From Gamsiella multidivaricata (Eukaryota > Mortierellomycota > Mortierellomycetes > Mortierellales > Mortierellaceae), in contig NW_026251739.1 of the NCBI RefSeq assembly GCF_025024155.1, positions 124,001 to 188,000 of the forward strand: 64,000 nt of DNA, given 5' to 3'. Position 1 is the stretch's first letter. Each line of letters starts with the position of its first letter. Under the pieces are notes generated by a model. The model saw nothing but the letters and a program-made list of their open reading frames with translations, was not told where the DNA came from and did no database searches. This document shows positions 11,592 to 25,247 of the stretch, in pieces. The position numbers were made by a program, and so were the translations under genes.

Positions 11592-13782
11592 TTAAAAACG
11601 CATCGACTCAAAATTGATAGCAAACTCCGAGAACAGGTCGCCCACGGGCGCGATCTCGGGCAAGGTCACGGCCTTGTCGTCCGACGGCACAGCCTCACTC
11701 GCCTCATCCACCATCATCCCCATCTCTTCACAGTCCTTTGCAACATATGCCGGTGGGGGCGGCATCACGGGCGAGTTCCCCAGATGGACCCACGGCGTGG
11801 ACACGGACACGGGCGTGGAAGAGCTGATCTCGGATGACGTCGAGGATGACGACACCGTCTCGGAAGACGCGATGGACGAAGTTGATTCCTGACGCTGCAT
11901 AGTCCTTGCACGCCTCTGAACGTCACTGTGGGTCTGGCTATGACCAGCGAGCGTCGCCGTCGGGTGGTTCTGCAGACTGTGCCATGACGGATGAGACGCC
12001 GGCGTGGGAGACTCTTGGCCGTCTTGGTGATGGTAGCCGTCCGCGAACTCCGATGGAGATCCGCAGACAGGAGAACCAAAGGATCGGAAGTACTGGTGCT
12101 GGAATTGGGCTTTGAGAATGTGGGGCGGGGAAGACTGGTGCGCTTCTAGAAAGGAGTCGCTGCCGATCGAGCCCACAGACGTGTGCATCGATCCGTCCGA
12201 GGATCGATGGGCGTGGTTCGTCTGGTAGTGGTGAGGGACTAATCCGGAAGAAGGTGCGGAGGTTGAGGAAGAGTTCAGCAGAACAGAGGATGCGGCGCGC
12301 ATGGAGCTGACAGCCGTTGCAGATGGCAGATGGTGCTTGAGTTGCTGCTTGTGGTGCATGCGGCGCCGCCATCGGTATCCCTAGAAGGATGTGAAGAGGT
12401 AATGGAGCTTTTTTCTTTAGCAAGAATTACTTCAGAAACGATACCTTTGAATCTCAATAAAGAGGGATACATACCGTATATTGAGCTCCTAGAACCGCGA
12501 ACGCGACCCCAGGCACGACCGCAGCCCAAACTAAGAGAGCTGGCATCATCAAGATCCAAACTACAGCGCCGATCGCCATCGCGCCAAAGGACCCAAATAT
12601 CCAGTAATGCATTCGATGTTCCTTCATATCCTGCCAGTATCCCGGGAATTGCCCCTGCTTGTCCGCAGCAGATGCCCCTGTCCACTTCAAATTTGCGTGT
12701 TGTGCACTCCTGGTTTGAGGGTCGGCGCCTATACCACTATCAGTAGATCTCAGCGACCCACAACCATCCTCCGAGATCTTGTAGCTATAGAGCGTGTCGA
12801 CCTCGCTCTTCTCCAGTAGCCGAGAGGTGTGAGGCGTGAAGATAGCTGTGGGCGTACTCGCAGCCAGCGGACTCCCTATCTCACCACCACTGCTACCATA
12901 GAAGATCGAAATCGGTTTTGGAGACACGGTCCTGGCGAGTTTGGGCCGCGTTACCGCCGCCATGGTCATCGTCATGGCCGAAGGCCACTGCAACGCGCCT
13001 GCAGATGCCGAACCCGTCGCTGGAAGAGAGTGCCGCTTCAGCTCTCTGGCCGTTCTGACAACCGCTGGATTTGAGATCGAGGCTGCTGTTGAGGCTGAGA
13101 AGAACGGTAAGGAGTTACGCTTTCTCGCTGCGAGCGACGCTGGGGTGATCATGGGATCAGAAAGCGAGGGCTTATTGTCTAGAGTAAAGGCACAGACTCC
13201 GTGGTCTGAATGGAAGTAAGGGGGTGGTGGAGGCGAGACTAGGCTATCTCTGCGGGAAGGGGGGTATTGGAATGCCGTCTTTTTGTCCTCGATCATCGAC
13301 AGCGCCATCGTTGTCGAAGGCTTCATGCCGCAGATGCTGCGGGCACGGTCCACATTCTGGCTCCCGGCAGTGTAATGGGCATACTTGCTGATATACGTCT
13401 GCTGGGGCTCGGGCGAGAGCTGCTGTGCTTGCTGTGTGAAGGGGTGGTTTAGGTACAATTGGTAAGTCGATTCGCCTTTGGGCTTGAAGGTCGAGGACCC
13501 GTATTCGCTCAGCCTTTTCCGTTCATCCTTGATAGGATGGTGGGGTGACATGGGCAGTGGGATTTGCGTTTTGAAAGGGTGAGGGGTCATCGTGGCCGAG
13601 ATGGTCTTGTCGGAGCAAGGGGAAGCCAGGTACTGAGAACCATTTCTGGTGAACGAGAAGCTAGACTCCTCTCTGGGTCGGAAGTACCCTGGGGATTCTG
13701 GACTAGTGCTTCTTTCGTCGGGGACCTGAGGCTGCAGAGTAAGCCGTGAGATGTCGATGTGCAGGGTTGAATTGCGGGCCAT
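11592..13782 (-). CDS. Hypothetical Ser/Pro-rich membrane protein
   Basis: Not a family I recognise. Two exons (12475-13782 and 11592-12380) joined by a 94-nt GT-AG intron in phase 0 give 698 residues. Residues 1-385 are Ser/Pro/Thr-rich and probably disordered. Residues about 395-436 form a long hydrophobic block (starting HYWIFGSFGAMAIGAVVW), long enough for one or two closely spaced transmembrane helices. It is followed directly by the basic cluster GYRWRRR and a low-complexity cytosol-type tail rich in His, Ser and Thr. Topology by the positive-inside rule would put the C-terminal tail in the cytosol. The ATG is the first in an open frame and precedes good coding sequence. It is convergent with the chitin deacetylase and divergent from the gene at 15442. 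Function is unknown. Confidence 0.75.
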
Positions 13783-15441
13783 AATGCTTTTATTTTGTCG
13801 CGTTGGTGCAAATGGCTGTAGTAATGGATGTCGCTAAGGATTCAGAGCCGAGAAGAGCGCACGCGTGAATTAAGAGAATGACTAGGGCTAGTTAGTTTCG
13901 ACTGTGAAGAAGGAAAGCGAAAGCGGGCAAAGAAGAAAGACGAGGAGAGCCTGGAAGAAAGAAAATAAAGACGCGTGAGTTCTTTTGGAGAATCTTCAGT
14001 GAGCGGGAGCCCGGTCGGAACCTTCTGCACAGTTCGGCACAGGAAAAGATAGCGAGACAGGGACCAACGATCGCGTCTCTCGCAGCTCCGGCGACTTGAA
14101 CCTCCGGCTGGATCTTTTTTTATTTACAGGAGACGGGGGGAGAGACGGAGTTCTTGTAGCCTGCAGCTGTAGGTTCGCACCATCAAGATCCCTCGCCTGT
14201 CCTCCTCTCGTTTTCTGCATCTATCTTTCTTTGTCACCGCCTGCCCTGGTTCTCCTTGCGCTCGCATGCCCCCTCTCCTAGTCCTTTCTGTCGTCTGTTA
14301 TTGTTCAGAAATAATGGCCCGTCCCTCGCTGCGCGATGGATGCATACACTCATGACCACGCCATCTCTTTTTCCTTGAACACGGGTTGGTGGGGCCCCAA
14401 GCCAGTAGTCGCTCGTGCACATCCGTGGACATACTGCGTCCCTCATCCAGTGAACAATAAAGGAGTTGTCTTGCGTCAATCTCTTTTGCTAGCAAAAAAA
14501 GAGTCCAATACATCCGAGCCCAATGGGAATCCGTCTTGTCCGCACACCGTATCCCTTGGTAAACCCCTTAGAGATTCTCTCTCTTTTTTTTCCCTTTCTT
14601 TCACTCTTCTTCGTCAATGACTGCGTTCATAAGTCTTGAGTATGGAACAGAACGGCGATTGAGTTGTGCTCCGATGTAAACCAAAGTGCAAACGCTCTTC
14701 TCATATACCAGCCCTGAGTCGCATTGCTCCATCTGCGATTGTTTCTTTCTTCAGACTGGATTTGAATACAGCCAGCCCGATCTTCATTGCTGCTTATTCT
14801 CAAAGTGGCAATGATGGGAACACATCGTTGATTTGCCTAGTCCGTAGCTGGCGGGAGGGGAAGGTAATGGTTTAAGTGTCGTAACCCGCATCCAAAACCT
14901 ACGGAAGCCTCATTAAACCCCTTGTCTCCGTCTTATTCTTTTACCCCTACAGCTCAACCTGACAACCCAAAACGAACAATGACGGTGGCGCTCATGATCC
15001 TCGTCTTTACGTACTTTTTTACATTATCGGGACAGAGATTGAGCAGTCGACGCCTCACGTCGCACCATAGAGAACTGTTCCTTACGGAAGGAATACCTAT
15101 GATCAACAGTGCGATACAGCTGCTTGAAATGGCTTGCGCAGGGAGTTGGTAGGATCCGAATGGCGATTATGGGGGAAGTCTACTTCAAGCCTTAATGATC
15201 CAGCTTGATGCTGTAAAAAGAAAATACCCGCATCACTACCGCATGCTGTAATCGCCATCACCTATATGAATACCTTCGCCAAGGTCAGGCTTGCTAGCTG
15301 CCTACCTCTGCTCTGTCCTTCTTTGCCTCGTCCACATTCCCTATATCCTCAAACTACTGTCGGCTTGTAGTCGAGCCATTAAACTCCAATAAACGAATAG
15401 TCGTTTTTTTTTTTTTTTTTTTTTTTTATCGCGCAACAAAC
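13783..15441. other. Divergent spacer
   Basis: It contains the 5' regions of two divergently transcribed genes (11592-13782 minus, 15442-16570 plus). Only short, inconsistent open frames are present. A poly-T tract of about 24 bases (15404-15427) lies just upstream of the ATG at 15442. No RNA gene was seen. Confidence 0.45.
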
Positions 15442-16570
15442 ATGCTCCCAGCTCGATTCAGCCAGCCATTTGCGGAACAAGGACCATATTCGAGCAAAGA
15501 CAAACCTAGAATCACAGAACCATCTTCTGAGAAGGCGGGATCAGAGCAGGACGGAGACCAGCCTTATGGGGTTCGCCGCCTGTTTGGTACACTGATCGTC
15601 GTCTTCTCGTGTGTCCCTACGACCATTTTCCTCGCATGGCTCATTGCTTGGGGAACGGTAATCCTGGTAAGCCAGCTTCTCTCATTATCTTCGTTCCCTC
15701 TGCTGCATAGTATGAGATGCGATAAAGGGCTCATGTAAGCCGGTTGGCTCTTTTATGTCCTCGTCTGAAAGTGCTCATTTCGAAGTCGCCGATGCAGCTC
15801 TTTTCAAGGTTGTTTGCGGGCTTGAATACGTTTTTGTTCTGTTACGCAAATGAAGGAAGCAGGTTTTATTTGTCATCCACGATTTTGGTGTTCGCCTTTG
15901 TACCCCACTTGTTTAAGCCATGCATAGACTATCAGGGGTTTGCATTGGCTACTTTCTACTGCTTCATATGCACGGCGACCGTGTTTGTGCACCATATGAC
16001 ACACTCGAGAGTTTTTTGTTTACAGTTTTGCAACCTTGCAGTCTTTCATCGGCCGCATGCATTCGTTTGTACTCTTTTTCACAGAGGCTTGCCTGATACA
16101 ATCACTAGTACATCTGCACACTGGGGTTTGCGATCAGTATCGCGTCCATCACAGGCCTGTCCATGTTTGTGTACGGTCCCATCTTCTGTCTCTGCGTCGT
16201 CTCTGCGTTCGCGTGCGCGGTCCTCTACAACCTCGGTATATTCCTGATGCACGAGTTCTGGGCCTTCTGGAATTTGGTTCATGCGCTCAAGGATGATCTC
16301 TTTGGTTCGACCACAGGAGCCGAGGGCCCAAACGAAGGATCCTGGGGCGCTACTGATGATGTGCGGTCTCCTCCGCCCTATCTGGCTGATAGACCCCGAG
16401 ATTGGGGTTCTACAAAAGTCCTACAGACCAAGCCGACTCCTGCAACGTCGGTGGCGAGCTCTCATTCTGGGAGTATGACTGGACATGGTGGCCGTAAGAG
16501 TCTTGGAGCGCCGGAACAATCACAACAGCATGTCAGGGCCGAAAGAGTTATACCTTATAAAGCCAGATAG
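15442..16570 (+). CDS. Small multi-pass membrane protein, function unknown
   Basis: Proposed two-exon model: 15442-15666 and about 16111-16570, phase 0, joined across an unusually long intron (about 444 nt) that starts GTAAGC and ends CACTAG. Exon 1 has a polar N-terminus and a hydrophobic segment (LFGTLIVVFSCVPTTIFLAW). Exon 2 continues with two further hydrophobic stretches (FAISIASITGLSMFVYGPIF and CVVSAFACAVLYNLGIFLM) and a polar C-terminal tail. The compact hydrophobic core flanked by polar ends vaguely resembles promethin/LDAF1-type lipid-droplet proteins, but no motif proves it. The 3' exon is well supported by composition. The long intron could hide another small exon, so the 5' half is less certain. 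Confidence 0.55.
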
Positions 16571-19500
16571 CAACTGTTTAGCAGGACCCACGCGTTTCGC
16601 GAGCGAAGGTCATTATCAAGTCCATACTTCGTAGCGCGTCCACCAAAATGGAATTGAAATACAATTGCAGCAGCCATCATAAATGATGTCTGAGATTCTA
16701 TTAATCGTCTCGAATACTCAGCTATTGACAGCGTCGTGATTTTAGAATAACATGCTCTTTGATAGCATGTATCAAGGCATCATAGGCTGCAAGTCATGCT
16801 TCAATCCAGTGGTGCCATGGGATGGGGCGTTGAGAGCAAATGTTTTTTTTCTCTTTTTCTTTTTCAAATTCAACACGAAGGTTAATTAATTAAAAAGTGT
16901 CTAGCAAAAGAGTGAGGGTGGATTGCCACGCGGCATTCGGCATCTTGTTTGGGACCAAGGGAAGCGGAAGATGAACATGGCAATCGGGAGATGGAGGAGT
17001 TATTGCGAGCCGATTGAAGTGCAGAGGAGTATATTGCGTCAGTAATGGACTTTTGATCGATACGACAGACGATGCGGGAGCAAACAACCGAAAGCAAGGT
17101 GGAAGGGAATTGGATGCGGCATAATACAATAGCAAATGAGCTGTTGTTGGTGTTGTGCAACCGAGAATCTGTTGTGGCACAGAACAGAATGTGGGATGCG
17201 CCGGACGAATGTTGCACATGGATCGGGGTAGACATCAGGATATGTTTATTCCGCTCCAGAAGGATGGAGTCTAGGCGATCAATTAAGGAATGGGCAGATA
17301 GACACTCGTTCACGCCAGAGGAGCCAATGTTCTACCTCTGCCTTGAGCTTTACTTCGCAAATGCACACATGTAGAGAACGAGGACGGGGGCGGGGACGAT
17401 GGAAAAAAAAGAGAGGGAAGGAAAAGAGAGGATGAGCAAATTGCTCAGAAGACAGAAAGCGAAAGAGAGAAAAGAGAGCACTCTCGTCCAGTTGCTGTCA
17501 TGGCATCAAGAGTTCATTAAATTACTTGAGGTATTCTTCAGGAACCAATACAGTCCGATGGGCTAGAGTAATGAAGCGTGAAGTATGAACAAACGTACGA
17601 AGACAAGTACCCCCATGGCCCATGGCTCACCTTATCCGCTCTTCCAAAAGGTCAAGGTGTGTTTGGTTGAGTGTGAATGTGTATGTAGTCTATGTGGATG
17701 TCGATGTCGATGCAAATGTGGATGTGGATGTGTGGATATCTCTCTCACTCTCGTTTTCGTTCACTCTCCTTCGTGTTGCAACCATTCCTCCAATCACTGC
17801 AATCCGCAATCATCTCTCCTCATCACACCTTGTCTCCCCCTCCCTCTCACCCTCTCTCACCCTCTTTCGCCTCCATCAACATCAACATCCGCATCCCACT
17901 TCATCTCATCCACAATCCCATCTCTCTCATACACGCACACTGCCCACCTCGAATATCACACCTTTCCCCACTCCAACGTAAGGCGTCCTAAACAAGCCAG
18001 ACCACCCCGCACCCACTCGCCCATCCCCCCTTTTTTTTATATATCCTACTTCCATAAATCCATTTGGACTATGACCAATACGCACTGCCACTCTTCATCC
18101 AACGTGCTGTTTCATCTTCTACAACCACTCAGCACTCAGGAAGATCATTGCCGTTTCTTCTTATCGTCCTACACATTGACCCTCCCACATACCTACCTTC
18201 GTCTTTTGCCTGATCTTGACCTGTGACAGTACGCAAAAGGGCGACGGGACATGCTGATTGGGCATGTCAATCAAAGAGGGGGCACACGCCTGTAACGATC
18301 TTAAGCCATGGCCACCCCTCGTCCCTAAATACCACCCGCAGCTTACTCGTTTTGCGAGGCACCAACTCAAGCCCGATCTAACCAAACAACCTTTCTCTGC
18401 CTTGTCTCATCGGACGCGATAGTCTTTTTCGCAATCGTCGCCCTCTCTTACCTAGTCCATTTGATTGCTGAGATCGATCGAGGTAAAGAAAGTTAACCTA
18501 TACCCCACTGCAGATGCGTCGTATGCAACAACAGCTTCATCCTTTTCCACCTGGTTTATTCTCCACGGCGCGTGGGTTTGGTTTTGTCAACAGTGTGCGA
18601 TCATGATATCGTCTCTGTTATCCTGAGGGTGTCTCAAAAAAGGACAGACGGGTTCTTGTTGGCCTTGGACATCAGCTCTCTTATAGATTTCAGTCCAGGC
18701 CGTTGTGATTTGCGCGCTGTGCCATCACTATAATAGATTCCACCCATGGGCATTCGAAGGACCTGAAGAAAATATGAGCGAGGGGAGAGAATGAGTTTGC
18801 CACCAACCGGCTTTGTTTAGGCCCAACTGCCCCATTCCAGTCATACGGAGTGCAGGATAGAGAAGTTCCAGCGCACCCCTTGCTCTCAACATTTGGCTGC
18901 AGTGGGCCTTGTTCCCTTTTCTCGCATGTCCTTTGCCTTGGCGTCTTTCTTTGCTGCCTCCTGGGTCACTTCCTGGGATACATTTCTAAAGTGTGAAAGA
19001 GGGGGTGAACTCTGTTCGCGGTCGAAGCAGACGCGACTTGTAACTAGGGTGCAAGGGCCACTCCCACCCCAAGCTACGCGTACATACCTTACTCTGCGCA
19101 AATGTCCTGTTCCATTTTTTCTTTTTTTAAATCCCATGATGCACTCACAACTCAATGCATGTTCCTTATGCCGCTGATGCTCATCATGTGTATAAATGTT
19201 AACGGTCGTGTCTCCTGACCCCTTCTGGCCCATCTGGTTATCAACGTGCCTCCTTGGATCAACTTTGTTGCTTTTCTTTCATGTCTCTGTTATTGTCGTC
19301 GCGCTTGAACATGCCTTGTTGCTAGTTTATCCTTGTCCATCTACCTTGCCGGGGGGTTTTTTTGTTGTTGTTTTTTTTTTGTATTTGTTTTTTTTTTCTT
19401 GCTTCTGCATCCATGGTCACCCACCTCCCCCTGGATTCTCTGCGCGCATAAATATCGATTCCAACGCTCTCTTATTCATTTATGCATGGGGCACCGAAGC

Positions 19501-21217
19501 AGGCCACTAACGATATTTTAGTGCGCGACAAGCGATGGTTGATGATTGATGGTCAAAGAAAAAAAAAAGAAAAAGAAAAAAGATGGGAGGGAGAGTGTCA
19601 AATGAATAGAGTTAATTGCTTCGTTCAAGAAGACAACTACGACCGTGGAGTACTATCTCCCTAATGAGGAAGAGCGCCCTCTGGTTCGTTCTGGTTTTGC
19701 TGTTCGTTTGTTTGCTTCTCCTTTGCCCCCTTTTTGCTGTTAGTGGTTGCCGCCTTGTTGGGGTATTAGTATTTTTATTCGTTTAGCTGGCAGCTGTCGT
19801 TCCACTCAGCAGCTCCATTATTCTGTCTAGCAGAAGAAGGGCCGGAAAAAGAAAAAAAGATAGACAGATCTTTAGAACCTTTTTAAATGGTTATGGTGGT
19901 CTGGGCATGCACGGTCCGGACTTGCTCTATTTATTTTGACGTTCTCGACCCCGTTTCCTGGTTGCTTTTACTCTTCACAACTGCATCTGTCTCCCTTCTT
20001 GTTTGCAGAGCATTGCTTTTTCTTTTGGGCCCTGTACCCTCTTAATTTCTCCACATCATCCATCTTCATTGCACGCCTCCTCCCTGTTCGCAATTCCCCA
20101 TTAACATTCACACCCATATTCTGTCCCCTGACACCACATTCTCTAGCCTCGGAAGATCAACAACTACCCCATCTCCACATCTACGCCACTTTCCCGCCCT
20201 ACAAGTAGTTCCAAGACCTCTGTCGACCAAGGTACGCACCACCTGCAATGCAATGCCTACCTGCCACTTCCCGCTCTCGCATTCGCATAAGATCGCCTCC
20301 TTGCTAGCCCCTTCACGAGCGCTTTTGCTCAGTTTCCCTTTATCTCCTTTGAGACCCCATCGGCTCTTCTGTCCTATCAGCATTGGACGCGCTGAAGACT
20401 TCATACCAATAGTTCTCAAGAGATTTTTAGTCCCCACACATTTTTTTTTCTACTTGTCTTTCAACCTTTTTCTGCTGCAATGTATCCAAGCAATTGATCT
20501 GAGGGGACCTTTAAGGGTATCCGGAAGCTTTTCTTTTCTTTTCTTTCTATCTCTTTCTTTCGCTTTTTCTCAGCGTATCTACCGCTGATCACTTGGCTAT
20601 CATTCTTATATCCCACAAGTAAGGTCACTTTACTTGGATCCGTCCCTTCCTCCGCTTGTTATGAAACATCATATTCAGCATGTTTGGACTTCAGCACAGC
20701 CAGTGTGGTTAATATCGCGAATGTCTCGGCATTGCTGTGCTGTCTCTTTCTTTGCTTCTTCAACCGTTCCGGGGGAACCGGGGGCTGAAGAGTACAGTTT
20801 CGATTCCCAAAGGGATGGGGGGTAGCAATTGGTTAATCTGAAACGCGACCCTTCTTTACCCCATTGCTTTTTGTGCCGTCGCACAGCGCTCTATGCACAT
20901 TTCATCATACACTCGCCGCGCACCCACGTCGTTCAATTGCTTGTTCTTTGGCTCCCTTGCTTTTGCTCTCGGCCTTTGTTGCACCAATTAGTCGGTTAAT
21001 CAAACCAAAACTTGGCTTAATATTTTTCAATTAACCGATGCACGCCCACTAACCCCTACTTCTCCTCTCCGGTATACATCTTTCACATCAAATAGATATC
21101 CCATCTCTGTGCTGTTGTCGGTCTACCTCCCTAATTTTAACTCGGTCTCCTCAGACAACACCTTGCAACCGCCCTTCTCTCTCTTCCCTCTCCATCTCTC
21201 TATACAACTAACCGGTC
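16571..21217. other. 4.6-kb spacer, probably including the 5' leader of the G-alpha gene
   Basis: No coding exon was recognised. C/T-rich stretches on the plus strand (17750-18230, 19930-20220, 21050-21210) resemble promoters or leaders. A likely 5' UTR intron for the G-alpha gene runs from a donor near 20232 (AAG then GTACGC) to an acceptor near 21154 (CCTCAG), which would place the transcription start around 19.9-20.2 kb; this is inferred from splice motifs only. The frames at 16882-17313 (-) and 17585-18226 (+) look like compositional artefacts. Confidence 0.4.
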
Positions 21218-21653
21218 ATGGGCTGCTGTATGAGTCAAGACGACAAGGAGAGTCGTAGCCGCAATGAGGCCATTGAAAGCCAGCTCCGAAAAGACCGCAT
21301 GCAGATGCGCAATGAAGTCAAGATGCTGCTGCTCGGTAAGGCGAAGCATTAGGGTTCTCTCAGCTCGTTTTTCGGTTAAACATTCATTTTTCATCAACTC
21401 TAATCTCTTTGATACTCTTGTGAAAATTCGGTAACCATCAACCTAGGCGCCGGAGAGTCTGGAAAGTCAACCATCCTAAAGCAGATGAAGCTGATTCACG
21501 ACGGTGGCTACTCGAAAGAGGAGCGTGAGGCATTCAAAGAGATCATCTTTTCGAATACAGTGCAGAGGTAATTGGAGGACACAAGATCTTAGGGGGGATA
21601 GGGGGATGGGGAGGTTCGACTGGTGGTCCGTGCAAATCTTGTACCACTAGTTC

Positions 21654-21691
<38 letters not shown>

Positions 21692-21720
21692 TTGTGTGTA
21701 TGTGTATGTGTATGTGTATT

Positions 21721-21759
<39 letters not shown>

Positions 21760-22829
21760 GTGTGTGTATGTGTGTGTGTATGTATGTGTAGTGTGTGCAG
21801 GGGGACGAAGTACAACCCTGTTACAAAGGAGCGCACTGAACCGATCTAACTTTCATCCCCGTTACGTTTTTTCAATCCACTTTTTTCTTTAGTATGCGCG
21901 TTATCCTCGAGGCCATGGATAACATGGAGCTGCCGCTGTACCATCCTGCCAACCGCAACTATGCTATCATCATCATGAGTCTGCCTGGTCAGATCGAAGG
22001 CGAGCATATGCCACATGAGGTCGCACTCGCGGTCCAGAACCTGTGGCTCGATCCCAACGTACAACAGGCGTTCCAACGCAGTCGCGAATACCAGCTGAAC
22101 GATTCTGCAAAATAGTACGTGTAAAAAGTGTCCTGCGTCTCGGTCGGTAAAAATGCTTGGATACAACGTCTCATTAACCATGTAAATTCGTTATTCTTTC
22201 ATTTTCATTTTCTTTTTATGTATTCTAGCTACTTTGATTCGATCGATCGGATTGCCAAGCCCAACTATGTCCCCACAGATCAGGACGTGCTTCGGTCACG
22301 CGTCAAGACGACGGGTATTACCGAGACAACCTTCTTGATCGCCGACTTGACCTACCGGATGTTCGATGTCGGTGGACAACGATCGGAGCGTAAGAAGTGG
22401 ATCCACTGCTTCGAGAACGTGACGGCGATCGTGTTCTTGGTGGCGATCTCGGAATACGACCAGCTGTTGCTCGAGGACGAGAACGTGAACCGGATGCAGG
22501 AGGCCCTGGCGCTGTTCGACTCGATCTGCAACTCGCGCTGGTTCGTAAAAACGTCGATTATCCTGTTCCTGAACAAGATCGATCGCTTCAGGGAGAAGTT
22601 GCCGATTTCCCCGATGTGCAAGTACTTCCCGGATTTCGAGGGTGGAGATGACTATGACCAGGCAGCACAGTATATCCTCAACCGGTTCGTGAGCCTGAAC
22701 TTGTCCGAGACCAAGCAGATCTATACCCATTTCACATGTGCGACCGATACCAGTCAAATCAAGTTCGTTATGGCGGCTGTTAGCGATATCATTATCCAGA
22801 CCAACCTGCGGGATTGTGGGTTGTTGTAA
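21218..22829 (+). CDS. Heterotrimeric G-protein alpha subunit
   Basis: Membrane-anchored GTPase that couples seven-transmembrane receptors to downstream signalling. Four exons (21218-21335, 21447-21567, 21893-22114, 22229-22829) sum to 1062 nt, giving 353 residues, the standard fungal length. Gly2 and Cys3 (MGCC) provide the myristoylation and palmitoylation sites. The P-loop GAGESGKST starts at residue 40. Switch I contains RSRVKTTGI with the Arg and Thr needed for catalysis and Mg binding. Switch II is [12 protein letters not shown] with the catalytic Gln. FLNKID and TCATD complete the guanine-binding site. The C-terminus is CGLL, with Cys four from the end as in the Gi-like class. No inactivating change was seen. 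Which fungal G-alpha subgroup it belongs to cannot be settled by eye. The second intron is largely a GT microsatellite. Confidence 0.97.
21651..21790 (+). repeat. GT/GTAT microsatellite in G-alpha intron 2
   Basis: Runs of TGTGTA, GTGTGTATG and related units fill about 140 of the 325 bases of the intron between 21567 and 21893. On the opposite strand it reads as an AC/ATAC repeat. It is likely to vary in length. Confidence 0.9.
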
Positions 22830-23533
22830 AAACACAGAGAAAAAAATACAAACTCCCTCAGCAACAACAACAGACAATCTCCCAAAAAAAAAAAAAAAAA
22901 AAAAAAACCACATCGTAGCACGGTTCATGTTCCCCTTTCTAGTCTTGTCAACTAATACATATACATACACTCATACATCCATACATCTATACGTCGTAAA
23001 TCTGTATCTGTACTTTTTCTTTCGTGCCAGCCTTTGTCTTTTTTTGTTTTTTTTTTTTTTGGTTCCTGTTCATATCGTCTTATGGAACGGATAATTACTA
23101 AAAAGAAGAAAAAATAATCAAGTTCAGACAAACTCGTGCAAAACGCGAAGAGTCCACCAGAACAGCGAGGCAGAGGATCAATAGTTTTGTCCGCACTGAA
23201 TAACACTGAATAAGCAGCCCCACCAAGATAAAAAGGAAAAAAAAAAAAACACTCGGGTTCAGATGAGCAACAGCCTCGAATGTCGCGCACAGCACATTCA
23301 TTCCGCTCCCCTCCCTTCGTTGTCCGAACCTTTCAACAGTTCACAGTAAGAAGAGGTCGCTTTTTTGCTATGATTCGTTATAGCATCGCGTCTATATTCT
23401 TTTCTTTTTATAGCTTTATATGCTGTTACTTTTCTTTTTTCTTTACTATAATTCCTCATACTCAGTCCATCCAGCCCTACGCCCTACGAACGCAGTCTAC
23501 CATAGCCCGTGGCCCAATACAACGCCCCTTCGT
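22830..23533. other. Convergent 3' spacer of G-alpha and the thioesterase gene
   Basis: AT-rich 3' UTR-like sequence with a 23-base A tract near 22885-22907, further A and T runs at 23040-23060 and 23236-23250, and no credible ORF. Confidence 0.5.
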
Positions 23534-25213
23534 TCACATTCCCAAGTTCTTGCGATTCAAATGTGCCAGCTTGGAGCCCTCCTTCCTCCTCCGCTTTCCT
23601 TCGAGGTACAGCATCGACTCTGCATATGTCCTCGGCCAGACCTTGGGCGTCAAATGTCCCTGCCCCTGTTGAGGGTCCGAGAACGTGAACCAGAAGGTGT
23701 TCGTTGTGTCCCTGGTTCCCTTGCGCACATCCAACACATCGGCCTTGACCATCACCTGGAACGAATGGTGCTCCCCGCCCTCGGAGTAGACGATCTGTGA
23801 GTCGAGCGCGAGGAACGTTCCAATGTTGACGGGTTTCCGGAACGAGATCTCGTCTAGGGCCAAGAACGTGGGGCGGTTTTTGATGAACACAGATGCGTTA
23901 CAGAACGCGAGCTCGTATGCGAGTCGCATCAGATATCCACCAAAGATCTAAAGGAAAAAAAAAAAAATCAATGTGTATTTCAACGGCGAAGAGCAAGAAT
24001 GCAGGAATACGTAAAGATCAGTACTTGGTGCCACAGCGCGGCAACATCATCAGTATCAGAGAGAAAGAGAGAGTGAGATTTTTACCTTATTGTGGATGTT
24101 GCGGTCCTGGGGCTGCATGATCTGGATGGCGCTCATCTTCGTGTCTGCCATCCACTCGTCCGTGTCGGGCTTCTTTTCCTTGACATAAGGGTCATCGTAC
24201 TTGGAGTACTCGAGGTACAGATCGTGGATCAGAAAACGCTCCTCCTCCGTGGGTGGACGCTTCGTGAGGGCCTGCTCAGAAGCGAGTCGCTTCCTGGCCT
24301 TGTGGTCCTCACCCATCTGGAAAAGCTTCTTTTCGGGTTCGTTCTGCAGGAGCATCGGGTTGACCTGCGCAGCCTTTCCTGAGAGCGCGTCTCTGGCGAC
24401 CATGGTGAACCGTGCGACCAAGATCGTGTCGCCGTGTTGCTCAGGGTCCTTTGTCGATATCTCTTCCATCTTCATGAAGACTACATGGAAAAGACGAACA
24501 GGGTATTTAAAAAAGCTGTAAGCATTCAAAGCTATCATGTTTCTGTCCTTGAGCCGTCCTGCTTCATGGGTCACAAAACAAGAAGAAGGTGGGCCGTCGT
24601 ACCTTCCATAGAGCTGTATCCGACGTAGGTGACATGTCCTGAGAGACGCAGGTCGCTGATGCTCAACGGCTTCAGGAAATCAATCCTGTCCACCGATGCT
24701 GTGACGATCGTCAGAGGGGCGCTATCCGGATTTCCATCATCGCAGTGCTTGTACGAAATGGCACCCGCCAACGCATCCAAGTCCTCCATGATCTTTCCAT
24801 GTCTACAAAATGTTTGCCATAAGATAGATCAGTAACTTTTTCAACGGACTTCCACTTCGCCCCTCTCCCTTTTCTCATAATAACTACAACAATCAGATTC
24901 TGCATTTACCTAACAGTTCCTCCAAAATTGATGTACTCCTCCAGAAGAGCCTTGTCCTTCCCAAACGGCAGAATGATCTCCGTATACGAGTCCTGCATCT
25001 TCTTCAGGACCAGATCTCTCTTCTGATACTTCTTATCATTGGCCTTTGACTGCGATGAGGAGGATGTCGAGGTTGGCGATCCATGATCCTGAGCGAGCTT
25101 GTCGATCCAGGAAGTAATGGGTCTCACAGTAAAGATCTTGTTCCCAGCTGAGGCCGCGGACGTTGTCGATCCTGCAGGGCACATATCCGGGTGTTCTGTT
25201 CCGGGGCCTTTGT

Positions 25214-25247
<34 letters not shown>

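Noticed and set aside
16882..17313. 143-codon minus-strand ORF
   Set aside because: No recognisable motif, unbalanced composition, and no splice partners; insufficient to call.
17585..18226. 213-codon plus-strand ORF
   Set aside because: Ser/His/Leu/Pro-rich with no domain, in pyrimidine-rich sequence that also stays open in the other frames.
21651..21790. GT repeat as coding Val/Tyr/Cys peptide
   Set aside because: It lies wholly within G-alpha intron 2; the open frame is a by-product of the dinucleotide period.
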